A DNA stretch of 12,224 nt. It comes from an uncultured Eubacteriales bacterium. GTDB lineage: Bacteria > Bacillota > Clostridia > Oscillospirales > Acutalibacteraceae. The stretch covers positions 1 through 12,224 of the forward strand of contig CAKSQZ010000030.1 of assembly GCA_934486895.1 (NCBI GenBank), given 5' to 3'. Below, one piece after another: positions 5,384 to 12,224 of this stretch. The position numbers were made by a program, and so were the translations under genes. The notes below the pieces were generated by a model that was not told where the DNA came from, ran no database searches, and saw nothing but the letters and a program-made list of their open reading frames with translations. How positions within the stretch are numbered: position 1 is the first letter of the stretch; each line of letters opens with the position of its first letter.

Positions 5384-6874
5384 ATGATCAGCAAACACAT
5401 AAACGATCTTGTCGGCTATGCACTTAAAGTCGGGCTTATCAAGGATGACGACCGCATATGGGCGGTGAACCGTCTTTTGGAGATATTTAAAATCGATGAT
5501 TTTGAGGAATGCGGAGATTTCGAAGACCGCGAGCTCGAGGACATCCTCAATTCTCTTTTAAACGAAGCTGAGGCGCTCGGGCTTATTGAAGCGGACTCGC
5601 CTGCTCAGCGTGATCTTTTCGACACAAAGCTGATGGGCGCATTGACACCGCCGCCCTCTGACATTATCGCGATTTTTAATGAGAAATATTCAAGATCGCC
5701 CAAAGAAGCGACCGATTGGTATTATGATTTTTCGCAGAACACCGACTACATTAGAAGATACCGCATTAAAAAGGATCTTAAATGGACTGCGGACACCGAA
5801 TACGGAAAGCTTGATATAACAATAAATCTTTCAAAGCCCGAGAAAGATCCTAAGGCTATTGCTGCGGCAGGAAAAGCAAAACAAAGCGGTTATCCGAAAT
5901 GCCAGCTTTGCATTGAGAATGTCGGATACGCGGGCAGACTAAATCATCCTGCCCGTCAGAATCACCGTGTTATCCCGATAACAGTCGATCATTCGGCTTG
6001 GTTTATGCAGTATTCGCCGTATGTTTACTATAATGAACACTGCATTGTTTTCAACGGCGAGCATACGCCGATGAAGATCGACCGCTCGGCTTTCAACAAG
6101 CTGCTTGATTTTGTTTCGGCTTTTCCTCATTATTTTGTCGGCTCGAACGCCGACCTGCCGATAGTCGGCGGTTCGATACTCAGCCACGAACATTTCCAGG
6201 GCGGTCATTATGAATTTGCTATGGCGAAGGCTCCGATCGAGCATGAGTTCTCTGTTTCGGGATATGAAAATGTGAAGTGCGGAATAGTCAAATGGCCGAT
6301 GTCGGTAATTCGTCTTACCGGCAGCGACAGAGAAAGTCTTGTTGATCTTGCCGACCGCATACTGAGTGACTGGCGCGGCTATACCGATGAGAGCGCGTTT
6401 GTTTTCGCTCAGACAGACGGTGTGCCGCACAACACTATTACTCCTATCGCGCGAATGAGGAACGGAAAGTTTGAGCTTGATCTTGTTCTGCGGAACAACA
6501 TCACGACAAAGGAACATCCGCTCGGAGTATTTCATCCGCACGCGCAGCTGCACCATATCAAGAAAGAAAACATCGGTCTTATTGAGGTTATGGGTCTTGC
6601 TGTTCTGCCGTCCAGACTCAAAGCTGAAATAGCTGAGCTTGGGGAATACATTGTGAGCGGCAAGGACATTCGTTCGAACAGCGTTATTGAAAAACACGCC
6701 GACTGGGTTGACGGTTTTAAAAAGAATTACGGCAGCATTACATCTGAGAATGTCGAAGAGATACTGCAATATGAGATCGGTCAGGTGTTCAGGCAGGTGC
6801 TCGAACACGCCGGCGTTTTCAAGCGCAATGACAACGGCAAAGCCGCTTTCATGAGATTTATCGATACGATCTGA
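5384..6874 (+). CDS. galT: UDP-glucose--hexose-1-phosphate uridylyltransferase, class II (Firmicute-type GalT)
   Basis: GalT exchanges UMP between UDP-glucose and galactose-1-phosphate in the Leloir pathway through a uridylyl-histidine intermediate. The 496-residue length fits the class II (Firmicute) form rather than the roughly 350-residue class I form. The N-terminal helical region (residues 1-90) carries the class II opening ISKHINDLVGYALK. The core has YAGRLNHPARQNHR, SNADLPIVGGS (254-264) and SHEHFQGGHYEF (267-278) with His268, His270 and His275, and a later HPHAQLHH at 384-391. A class II family pattern therefore takes the place of the HPH active site of class I. The start at 5384 has only a weak site (TTGGGG, eight bases away), but upstream codons give no better choice. 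No galK, galE or transporter is adjacent; the gene is a single unit convergent with prs. Confidence 0.95.
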   Translation: MISKHINDLVGYALKVGLIKDDDRIWAVNRLLEIFKIDDFEECGDFEDRELEDILNSLLNEAEALGLIEADSPAQRDLFDTKLMGALTPPPSDIIAIFNEKYSRSPKEATDWYYDFSQNTDYIRRYRIKKDLKWTADTEYGKLDITINLSKPEKDPKAIAAAGKAKQSGYPKCQLCIENVGYAGRLNHPARQNHRVIPITVDHSAWFMQYSPYVYYNEHCIVFNGEHTPMKIDRSAFNKLLDFVSAFPHYFVGSNADLPIVGGSILSHEHFQGGHYEFAMAKAPIEHEFSVSGYENVKCGIVKWPMSVIRLTGSDRESLVDLADRILSDWRGYTDESAFVFAQTDGVPHNTITPIARMRNGKFELDLVLRNNITTKEHPLGVFHPHAQLHHIKKENIGLIEVMGLAVLPSRLKAEIAELGEYIVSGKDIRSNSVIEKHADWVDGFKKNYGSITSENVEEILQYEIGQVFRQVLEHAGVFKRNDNGKAAFMRFIDTI

Positions 6875-6879
6875 AAATA

Positions 6880-6916
6880 AAAAGCTCCCCTGCATTTTAA
6901 AATGCAGGGGAGTTTT
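6880..6916. terminator. Bidirectional intrinsic terminator between convergent galT and prs
   Basis: Bases 6885-6912 form a perfect 28-bp palindrome with a CTCCCCTGCA arm and TTTTAAAA centre. It is flanked by AAAA (6880-6883) and TTTT (6913-6916), so both strands have a strong stem followed by a T-run. It serves the galT end (stop at 6872-6874) and the prs end (stop near 6924). Confidence 0.92.
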
Positions 6917-6923
6917 AATGTTA

Positions 6924-8051
6924 TCAGAATGTGAACTGTTTGCCGAGCAGGCGGTTGATACGGTCAACCGGATCGAGCAGCTTGCTGATAGAATTATCAA
7001 GATTGAGTGTATCGACAAGCAATGCGACATACTTCGACATATTTACATTGCAATACCATTCCTTCTCCTCAAGTCCGGGCGGGCTGTAGATAAGGTTGGT
7101 CGTGAAGATCTTATCGATAATACCCTTTTCATAGTATTCATCGAACTTTGCAAATCCGTTGACAAACAGGCCGAATGTTGAGAAGATAAAAATTCTGCCT
7201 GCACCGCGGGATTTAAGCTGAGCCGCAACATCGAACATCGAACCGCCGGAAGCGATCATATCATCGACAACGATCATATCCTTGCCCTCAACGGAATCAC
7301 CGAGGAACTCATGTGCGAGGATCGGATTCTTACCGTCGATAACAACAGAATAATCGCGGCGTTTATAAAACATACCGAGATTAAGACCGAGCACCGAAGA
7401 ATAATAAAGAGCTCTCGACATACCGCCTTCGTCAGGAGATATCATCATTGCTTTTTCACGGTCAAACTCGATATCCGGAACTGTCTTTTTCAGAGCCTTT
7501 ATCATCTGATAAGTTGCCTGAACATTATCAAAACCATCGAGCGGAATGGCATTCTGCACTCTCGGATCGTGGGCATCGAATGTGATAATATTCTTAACCC
7601 CCATGTGTGTCAGTTCCTGAAGAGCCATAGCACAGTCCATCGACTCTCTCGCTGTTCTGCGGTGCTGCCTGCCTTCATAGAGCATAGGCATGATAACAGT
7701 AACACGGCTTGCTTTACCGCCCATTGCAGCGATAACACGCTTGAGATCCTGGAAATGATCATCCGGGCTATAAGGGACTTCCATGCCGTACATTTTATAT
7801 GTCACACCGTAGTTAAAGCAGTCACATATGATATATGCGTCGATACCTCTTGCGGTGTGATTCAGAACAGCCTTTGCCTCACCAGTGCCAAAGCGGATAA
7901 GATCGGGTTTGATGATGTAACTGTGGTCGCCGGGCATTCCGCGCGAACTTGTGAGATAATAGTTTACCATATCGGCGAACTTCTCACAACCTTTCATCGG
8001 AATGATCGCAAGATCGCCGTGAGGCGTATGAGCAGAACCGTTGTTTGACAT
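6924..8051 (-). CDS. prs: Ribose-phosphate pyrophosphokinase (PRPP synthetase), long divergent form
   Basis: PRPP synthetase makes 5-phosphoribosyl 1-pyrophosphate from ribose 5-phosphate and ATP for purine, pyrimidine, NAD, His and Trp synthesis. The tandem phosphoribosyltransferase-like domains are recognisable. MPMLYEGRQHRR (121-132) replaces the usual MPYxxYxRQDR. FDAHDPRVQ (158-166) carries the equivalent of the catalytic-loop His (His161). SPDEGG (205-210) and YKRRDY (229-234, with Lys230) follow, then the PRPP loop VVDDMIASGGS (261-271). At 375 residues it is about 55-60 longer than the common form (about 315), with extra sequence near the N-terminus and after residue 300. The PRPP loop has ASGGS in place of the usual DTAGT. 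The start at 8051 is preferred over an ATG 10 codons upstream, because AGGAGGT lies about nine bases before 8051 and inside the longer frame. The gene is monocistronic. Confidence 0.93.
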   Translation of the reverse strand: MSNNGSAHTPHGDLAIIPMKGCEKFADMVNYYLTSSRGMPGDHSYIIKPDLIRFGTGEAKAVLNHTARGIDAYIICDCFNYGVTYKMYGMEVPYSPDDHFQDLKRVIAAMGGKASRVTVIMPMLYEGRQHRRTARESMDCAMALQELTHMGVKNIITFDAHDPRVQNAIPLDGFDNVQATYQMIKALKKTVPDIEFDREKAMMISPDEGGMSRALYYSSVLGLNLGMFYKRRDYSVVIDGKNPILAHEFLGDSVEGKDMIVVDDMIASGGSMFDVAAQLKSRGAGRIFIFSTFGLFVNGFAKFDEYYEKGIIDKIFTTNLIYSPPGLEEKEWYCNVNMSKYVALLVDTLNLDNSISKLLDPVDRINRLLGKQFTF

Positions 8052-8086
8052 CGAGAATTGACCTCCTATTATGTTTTGCATAATCT

Positions 8087-8115
8087 ATTTTAACATAAAT
8101 CGAGTTATGTTTAAA
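8087..8115 (-). promoter_or_regulatory. prs promoter with an inverted repeat filling its spacer
   Basis: The minus strand has TTTAAA (8115-8110), a 17-bp spacer and TAAAAT (8092-8087). AACATAA (8092-8098) and TTATGTT (8105-8111) form a 7-bp inverted repeat with a 6-nt centre that fills the spacer, where a bound repressor would exclude RNA polymerase. The PurR box does not obviously match. Operator function is inferred. Confidence 0.5.
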
Positions 8116-8199
8116 GTAATTTTACGAAAAAAATCAAATTTATTAAAATACACAAAAAATATTGCTGATTTTTTACTAAATTCGACACACAACTGCATG

Positions 8200-8231
8200 A
8201 AAACAGCCTCGGCTTTTTAAAACCGAGGCTG
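8200..8231 (-). terminator. Intrinsic terminator after the yfhO-like gene
   Basis: CAGCCTCGG (8204-8212) pairs with CCGAGGCTG (8223-8231) in a 9-bp GC-rich stem with a 10-nt loop. It begins eight bases past the stop of the minus-strand gene, and TTTT (8203-8200) follows on that strand. It separates the yfhO-like gene from the prs promoter. Confidence 0.88.
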
Positions 8232-8238
8232 CATAAAA

Positions 8239-11001
8239 TTATTCTTCATTTATTTCAGATATGCTGTCATCATCTGTTTCACAGCTTGAAACAGATACAA
8301 ATTCAGTTTCTTCGGAAGCAGTCTCAACGGAATCGTTGTCGGCCGCTTTGTTTTCCTTTTGAACACCGCTGAGTTTTGAACGCAGTATCATCAAAAGCAC
8401 AAGCACCGCAAGGCAGATTACCGAAAGCGCGCCGCCTGCGAGCAAACCGGGAACAGTATAGCTGAATTTCAGCTCATGTGTTCCTGCGGGCAGGCGCAAG
8501 CCGATAAGTCCGCCGACATTGAGAGTTTCGATCTTCTCACCGTCGCACTTGACTGTCCAGCCGCCGTCATTCGGAACAGAGGTGAAGATAACACCGCCTT
8601 CGCCTGCATCGATAGTGCCTTCAACTTTTGAATTGCTGACATAATCGACTTTCATTCCGTTGCGGCTTAAGCGCTCGTAAACATTCGCAAAGCTTTGCTC
8701 GTTGAATGTGTAAAGCTCGATGCCGCTCTGAGCAGCGTCAGCCTCGGTGACAGTGAGAGTGATCTTATCGCCGGCTGTAAATTTGCCGAGCGACTTGAAG
8801 CGTTCGTAGCCGAGCGAAACGTCATAAGGCGAGCTACCCTGCGCGGTCACGCCGAGTTTTCCTGTGTTTTGATTGTGCTGCAGGAATACATATCCGTCGG
8901 TCGGGACGGTATAGGTGTACTCCGTGCCGCCGGCTATGGGCTGTTCGCCTGATTTACCTATCTTATCGAACACGCCTGTTTCTCCGCCGCAAAGCGCGCT
9001 CAGCAGATCGTTTTGAGCGTCGATCGCCCTTGCTCTTCCGTTTTCATCCGGCTGCCAGCTAAGCACATTTTCAGACACTTTGAAAGCGATCGGCAGAGTA
9101 TATTTATTCTCATAGACATCGCAGGTCTCATACTGAGCGGTGCGTTCCATGCCTGCCGCAGAATATGAGCGGTCGCGGTCGAGAATATATCTCACGGCAA
9201 AAATGCTGTTGAGCACGGGAGAATAGTTGTTGGCAACAATGCTGATATTTGTGGCATAGACGCCGTGACCGAGGCCTGAAAGCAGTTTATAGCTGTTTGC
9301 ACTTAATACCGACGAATAAATTCCGACACCCTTGTAGCCCCAAAGCTGACCCGGATCAAATGTCCAGCCCGAATTGGCTTCCATACGGTAGAAATCGGTT
9401 TCATCGGATTTATACTGATCGACATAGGGCGCAATAGTATCGATAACGGAAGCATAGCCTTTGGCGTCGCTGACTTTGATACCGTCGGCGCCGGCATTAA
9501 TGGCGTTTGATCCGATATCAAAAAAGATAACAGCCGAAAGCAAGCAGCAGGCGACAGATACCGCAGTTGCACTGAGATGTTTTTTGGAAGCGTCGGATAT
9601 GTCGCGCTTCATGAACCTGCCGACTGCTTTGCCGATAAGGTCTTTATTATCGAAAAGGCGCATTGCGATCAGCATTACGGCATAGACAGTGCTTAAAATT
9701 ATAAGCTTTGTGAATGCGGATCTGACATCATCTTCTGCGAGCTGATCATCGGTGAGGGCGTATTTCGCAAAATTTATCATTGCGATTGCCGCAATATATG
9801 AAGCTACAACGCATCTTATGCGAACACCCTCTATTTTATTGAGTCCCTCGAGCGACAGCAGCACGAGCACGAACGAGAACATAAATGTCCATCTGCCGGG
9901 AAGCTGGTTCGGGAAATGGAAACCGTGCCAGATAAAATCAAGCGCGTTGATATTCATTGAAAAATAGAGGAAAAGAAGAAATGCACCGAAAACAAGCTTT
10001 TTCTTGAACGGCACTTCGCGGTTTAAGAAGAATATCGGGAGCAGAATAAAGACAAACGCACCCGTGTTGACATTCGGGACACCGTATTCAAACGAGAGCT
10101 TTGCGCTCGGGAACAGCGCATAGATATACTCCGCCATCGTGTGATACGATTTGATCTCATCGTGGAATCCCGCCGATGACGAAACGGTTTGGCTTACGGC
10201 ATCGTAGGTCGGAAGAATGGTAAATGCGCAGATGCCTGCGGCGAGTATTGAAAACGCGCTGAATGTGAGGAACGGATAAAGCCAGCCCTTTTTGAAATTG
10301 CGGTCAAACGGGCGGTCGATCATTTTTGCGACAAAGTAGAACGCACTGAAAATGCAGATACAAAAGCCGATATAGAAATTCGACCAGAGTGCAAGCGCAA
10401 GCGATATACAATACATGAGCGGGCGGCGTTCGTTTATCAGTTTTTCGATGCCGAGCACGATCAGCGGGAAGTAGATGACAGAATCGATCCACATAACCTG
10501 AGAGATGAACGCAATGCAATACGAGCAGAGCGCATAGGCAGAAGCGCCGACAGACAGAAGCACGGAACGCTTTTTGAAATGATATTTAAAGTATATCGCG
10601 CAGGTGAGTCCCGCAAGTGCAAAGCGAAGCACTGCGACATAGTCGATCGCGTTTATCAGTCCGAATCCCTCAAACGGCTTATAGAACAGATTGGTAAGGT
10701 TGTTGCAATAGTAGGCAGACTGAGCATAAGAATTGAAGCCGAGACCTCCTGTCCACGAAAATCCGGAGAAAAATCCGTTTCTCGCTTGTTCGGAGAGCAT
10801 TGGGAAATACTGACCCCAAAGGTCCATATTAAGTATTGAATTATTGCCGAACGGATAGATCCCGAGGACCTTATACATCGCAATGACTACCACAACAGGT
10901 ATCAAAGCGGCTATCAGATAATACCACGAATGGTTAAATCCGCGCTTCAGCGAGCCTTTATCAGGCTTGAATCCATGCTTTATTTTTTCAACTAAGGTCA
11001 T
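8239..11001 (-). CDS. YfhO-family polytopic membrane protein (GT-C-like glycosyltransferase family)
   Basis: This is a 920-residue integral membrane protein of the YfhO family. The founding members in Bacillus and Listeria are linked to sugar decoration of lipoteichoic acid, and the family resembles GT-C glycosyltransferases that use lipid-linked sugars. About 13 membrane helices lie in the first 510 residues, starting with YYLIAALIPVVVVIAMY near residues 27-43. The first outside loop carries the family motif NMDLWGQYFPML and a GGLGFNSYAQ stretch, where the acidic residue would be catalytic. An outside domain spans about residues 510-850 and includes a YfhO-typical VPNDGGWTVKCDGE block. It is followed by a last helix (LLAGGALSVICLAVLVLLMIL) and an acidic Ser/Glu-rich cytoplasmic tail. 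The start at 11001 has AAGGGAGA seven bases upstream; an earlier ATG 11 codons up has none. The gene has its own promoter and terminator. The substrate cannot be read from sequence. Confidence 0.88.
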   Translation of the reverse strand: MTLVEKIKHGFKPDKGSLKRGFNHSWYYLIAALIPVVVVIAMYKVLGIYPFGNNSILNMDLWGQYFPMLSEQARNGFFSGFSWTGGLGFNSYAQSAYYCNNLTNLFYKPFEGFGLINAIDYVAVLRFALAGLTCAIYFKYHFKKRSVLLSVGASAYALCSYCIAFISQVMWIDSVIYFPLIVLGIEKLINERRPLMYCISLALALWSNFYIGFCICIFSAFYFVAKMIDRPFDRNFKKGWLYPFLTFSAFSILAAGICAFTILPTYDAVSQTVSSSAGFHDEIKSYHTMAEYIYALFPSAKLSFEYGVPNVNTGAFVFILLPIFFLNREVPFKKKLVFGAFLLFLYFSMNINALDFIWHGFHFPNQLPGRWTFMFSFVLVLLSLEGLNKIEGVRIRCVVASYIAAIAMINFAKYALTDDQLAEDDVRSAFTKLIILSTVYAVMLIAMRLFDNKDLIGKAVGRFMKRDISDASKKHLSATAVSVACCLLSAVIFFDIGSNAINAGADGIKVSDAKGYASVIDTIAPYVDQYKSDETDFYRMEANSGWTFDPGQLWGYKGVGIYSSVLSANSYKLLSGLGHGVYATNISIVANNYSPVLNSIFAVRYILDRDRSYSAAGMERTAQYETCDVYENKYTLPIAFKVSENVLSWQPDENGRARAIDAQNDLLSALCGGETGVFDKIGKSGEQPIAGGTEYTYTVPTDGYVFLQHNQNTGKLGVTAQGSSPYDVSLGYERFKSLGKFTAGDKITLTVTEADAAQSGIELYTFNEQSFANVYERLSRNGMKVDYVSNSKVEGTIDAGEGGVIFTSVPNDGGWTVKCDGEKIETLNVGGLIGLRLPAGTHELKFSYTVPGLLAGGALSVICLAVLVLLMILRSKLSGVQKENKAADNDSVETASEETEFVSVSSCETDDDSISEINEE

Positions 11002-11042
11002 TTTTGTTCTCCCTTTCCTTTGCGCATAATGCACTGTTTATC

Positions 11043-11085
11043 ATTTTAACACATAACAAACGATTTTTAAAGTGCTTTTTTTTTT
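11043..11085 (-). promoter_or_regulatory. yfhO-like gene promoter with an upstream A-tract
   Basis: The minus strand reads TTTAAA (11071-11066), a 17-bp spacer and TAAAAT (11048-11043). Ten consecutive As (11085-11076) lie four bases upstream of the -35, like an UP element, and are bracketed by GTGC and GCAC. The spacer shares a motif with the promoter of the gene upstream. Confidence 0.6.
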
Positions 11086-11092
11086 GCACACG

Positions 11093-11135
11093 AAAAAACT
11101 CTTTCCTTCAGCTTATAAAAAGCTGAAGGAAAGAG
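11093..11135 (-). terminator. Strong intrinsic terminator after the lipoprotein gene
   Basis: CTCTTTCCTTCAGCTT (11099-11114) and AAGCTGAAGGAAAGAG (11120-11135) form a perfect 16-bp stem with a 5-nt loop. Six Ts follow on the minus strand (11098-11093). It ends transcription of the lipoprotein gene, about 35 bases past its stop, and lies upstream of the yfhO-like gene's promoter. Confidence 0.93.
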
Positions 11136-11169
11136 AAAGGTTTGAGAGCGACGCTTGATTGCGCGCCTT

Positions 11170-11817
11170 TTAATCATCAAGTAAAAGGTCTTGAGACAAA
11201 ACGGTGCTATATCTTGATGCGCTTTCTTTTCTCGGTAACACCGATATATCTTTCACTTTAAGATCTTTAAAGCTATTGATATTGCTATTTGACGAATATT
11301 CTATCTGTATAACTTTCGCATCATTCAGAAAGCTATAAGAAAACACACCGCTCGATTCCATAAACGATAACTCAAAAAACGGATCTATTTTTTTAACATC
11401 CTCCGCTGTGCTGATTCCGACTTGCAATGATTTAAAAGCCGAAGCGTCATTTTCGGATGAAATATATGAGCTGAAATAAACGGCAGGATTGAGTTTGGAT
11501 ATATCAGTATCCGTATCAACGATCTCAGACCAAAAAACATAATAAAGTCCGCCTTGGCTTACCTTATACACGGAGTAGCCTTCGGGTCTTGTAAGTTCAA
11601 TCGGAAAACGCACGTTTACATCGTTATAACACAAATTGCTTGATACTCCGGTTAATGCCGAATCATTAGCGTTTCTTTTTTGAAAATAGTCGGTCAATTC
11701 GGCAAGATCATATTTTTCAGTCAAAGAATCGCAGGCAACGCTTGCTTCATTAGCTTGACATGAACATCCGAACATCAGCATCGAGCACGCTATTAAATAC
11801 AAAAGCACTTTTTTCAT
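11170..11817 (-). CDS. Probable lipoprotein of unknown function
   Basis: I do not recognise this 215-residue protein. Residues 1-17 form a lipoprotein-type signal: MKK, a hydrophobic core (VLLYLIACSMLMFG), then Cys18 and Cys20. LMFGC is an imperfect lipobox, with Met at -3, so lipid attachment at Cys18 is probable but not certain. The mature part is hydrophilic. A stretch at about residues 130-175 (LQVGISTAEDVKKIDP, then strands ending VIQIEYSS) resembles the helix-then-strands pattern of BamE/SmpA- and PepSY-like small folds; this is a shape comparison, not a family hit. The start at 11817 is chosen because AAGGAG lies seven bases upstream and a signal peptide begins there; an ATG 16 codons upstream has neither. 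It is a single-gene unit with its own promoter and strong terminator, upstream of and co-directional with the yfhO-like gene. Confidence 0.75.
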   Translation of the reverse strand: MKKVLLYLIACSMLMFGCSCQANEASVACDSLTEKYDLAELTDYFQKRNANDSALTGVSSNLCYNDVNVRFPIELTRPEGYSVYKVSQGGLYYVFWSEIVDTDTDISKLNPAVYFSSYISSENDASAFKSLQVGISTAEDVKKIDPFFELSFMESSGVFSYSFLNDAKVIQIEYSSNSNINSFKDLKVKDISVLPRKESASRYSTVLSQDLLLDD

Positions 11818-11853
11818 TATGGTTCTCCTTTCAACTTCCCTTTTTGCAATTAC

Positions 11854-11882
11854 AGGATACCACATAATTCACGATTTGTAAA
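11854..11882 (-). promoter_or_regulatory. Promoter of the lipoprotein gene
   Basis: The minus strand reads TTTACA (11882-11877), a 17-bp spacer and TATCCT (11859-11854). The spacer contains AATCGT and TTATGTG at the same positions as in the yfhO-like gene's promoter. Transcription should start about 30 bases before the ATG. Confidence 0.55.
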
Positions 11883-11945
11883 GAATTTTTAGGGCTCTTG
11901 TTTTTTCACAACTCAAACTTTTTCAAAAAAAATGAAAAAAGAGCG

Positions 11946-11969
11946 CACAAATATTTTCACAAATATTTT
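11946..11969. repeat. Perfect tandem duplication of a 12-bp unit
   Basis: CACAAATATTTT occurs at 11946-11957 and again, immediately adjacent, at 11958-11969. Each copy contains the palindrome AAATATTT. The pair lies about 65-90 bp upstream of the SASP start, in the gap it shares with the divergent lipoprotein gene. Confidence 0.55.
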
Positions 11970-11985
11970 TCGGATTAAAAGCAAC

Positions 11986-11992
11986 AATACTA
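11986..11992 (+). promoter_or_regulatory. Possible sigma-G type -10 element of the SASP gene
   Basis: AATACTA at 11986-11992 matches the forespore sigma-G -10 form CATACTA in six of seven positions and is 42 bases upstream of the ATG. The best -35-like sequence (AAATA, 11961-11965) is slightly too far away, at about 20 bases, so only the -10 is proposed. Alpha/beta SASP genes are usually sigma-G dependent. Confidence 0.35.
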
Positions 11993-12034
11993 TTGCAAAC
12001 GCAAAAAACAAACTTGAAAAGGAGTGAATACGAA

Positions 12035-12223
12035 ATGGCAAAGCAGTCTTTGGTACCGCAGGCAAGAGAAGCTCTTGATAAGTTCAAGATGGAAGCTGCA
12101 AGCGAAGTAGGTGTTAACCTTAAGAACGGCTATAACGGCGAACTCACCTCGCGTCAGGCAGGTTCGGTCGGCGGACAGATGGTCAAGAAGATGATCGAGT
12201 CCTATGAGAACGGTATGAAATAA
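12035..12223 (+). CDS. Alpha/beta-type small acid-soluble spore protein
   Basis: This is a complete 62-residue SASP. These proteins coat and protect DNA in the dormant spore and are degraded by the GPR protease at germination. The GPR recognition block is EAASEVG at residues 20-26. The family's C-terminal DNA-binding block, GELTSRQAGSVGGQMVKKMI, is at about residues 35-54. The start at 12035 follows AAAGGAGTG with about eight bases between; a longer in-frame ATG at 11993 adds residues not found in the family and has no ribosome site. The stop is TAA at 12221-12223, one base before the window ends, so any terminator lies outside. The gene is divergent from the lipoprotein gene. It is the most direct evidence that the organism forms endospores. 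Confidence 0.96.
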   Translation: MAKQSLVPQAREALDKFKMEAASEVGVNLKNGYNGELTSRQAGSVGGQMVKKMIESYENGMK

Positions 12224-12224
12224 C

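Noticed and set aside
5939..7030. A 363-codon open frame on the minus strand antisense to galT
   Set aside because: It overlaps galT almost entirely, runs across the strong palindromic terminator into prs, has no sensible domain pattern and no ribosome site. It reflects the codon use of galT.
7311..8048. A 245-codon open frame on the plus strand antisense to prs
   Set aside because: It is fully inside prs, is Cys/His/Ile-rich as expected of a reverse reading, and has no promoter or ribosome site.
11889..11945. Imperfect inverted repeat GCTCTTG...GAAAAAAGAGC as a terminator or operator
   Set aside because: Pairing needs bulges and is mostly A:T; no gene ends here, since both neighbours are divergent.
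1..12224. tRNA, rRNA, CRISPR, insertion sequence or phage signals
   Set aside because: I saw no cloverleaf-like sequence, no regularly spaced direct repeats, no transposase-like frame and no terminal repeats that would support any of these.

Overview
The window looks like chromosomal DNA of a low-to-mid-GC, spore-forming Firmicute, most likely a gut clostridium of the Ruminococcaceae/Oscillospiraceae type. The evidence is an alpha/beta-type small acid-soluble spore protein, a YlmC/YmxH-family PRC-barrel protein, the head of a division and cell-wall (dcw) cluster in Firmicute order, a class II GalT, a YfhO-family membrane protein and a secreted protein ending in a type I dockerin. Genus is inference. 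Nothing points to a phage, transposon, CRISPR array or recent transfer.

Layout. Positions 1-1588 (minus strand) hold the start of the dcw cluster: mraZ, rsmH and the first 68 codons of an FtsL-like gene that runs off the left edge. Upstream is a 329-bp gene-free stretch (1589-1917) rich in regulatory-looking sequence: a strong promoter, MraZ-box-like repeats just downstream of it, DnaA-box-like sequences in the leader, and two LexA-like palindromes further up. Next come a YmxH-like gene (minus) and, divergently, a large secreted protein (plus) with a predicted beta-propeller, a CAP/SCP domain and a dockerin. It ends at a terminator shared with convergent ppa (family I pyrophosphatase, minus). 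galT (plus) is divergent from ppa and converges on prs (PRPP synthetase, minus) across a perfect palindromic terminator. Then, all on the minus strand and each with its own promoter, come prs, a YfhO-like polytopic membrane protein and an unrecognised probable lipoprotein. A complete SASP gene (plus) closes the window.

How the genes relate. Only mraZ-rsmH-ftsL reads as a true operon (TAATG overlap, then a 29-bp gap). The others look like single-gene units with their own promoters and hairpin terminators. Themes are division and wall synthesis, nucleotide and phosphate metabolism (ppa, prs), galactose use (galT), envelope (yfhO, lipoprotein, CAP-dockerin protein) and sporulation (ymxH, ssp).

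I see no clear undescribed multi-gene system. The most interesting points are the combined regulatory signals upstream of mraZ, the CAP-dockerin protein with its nearly symmetric dockerin, the divergent active-site loops of the PRPP synthetase, and a shared promoter-spacer motif in front of yfhO and the lipoprotein gene. Several start codons were moved downstream of the longest possible start on the basis of ribosome binding sites.
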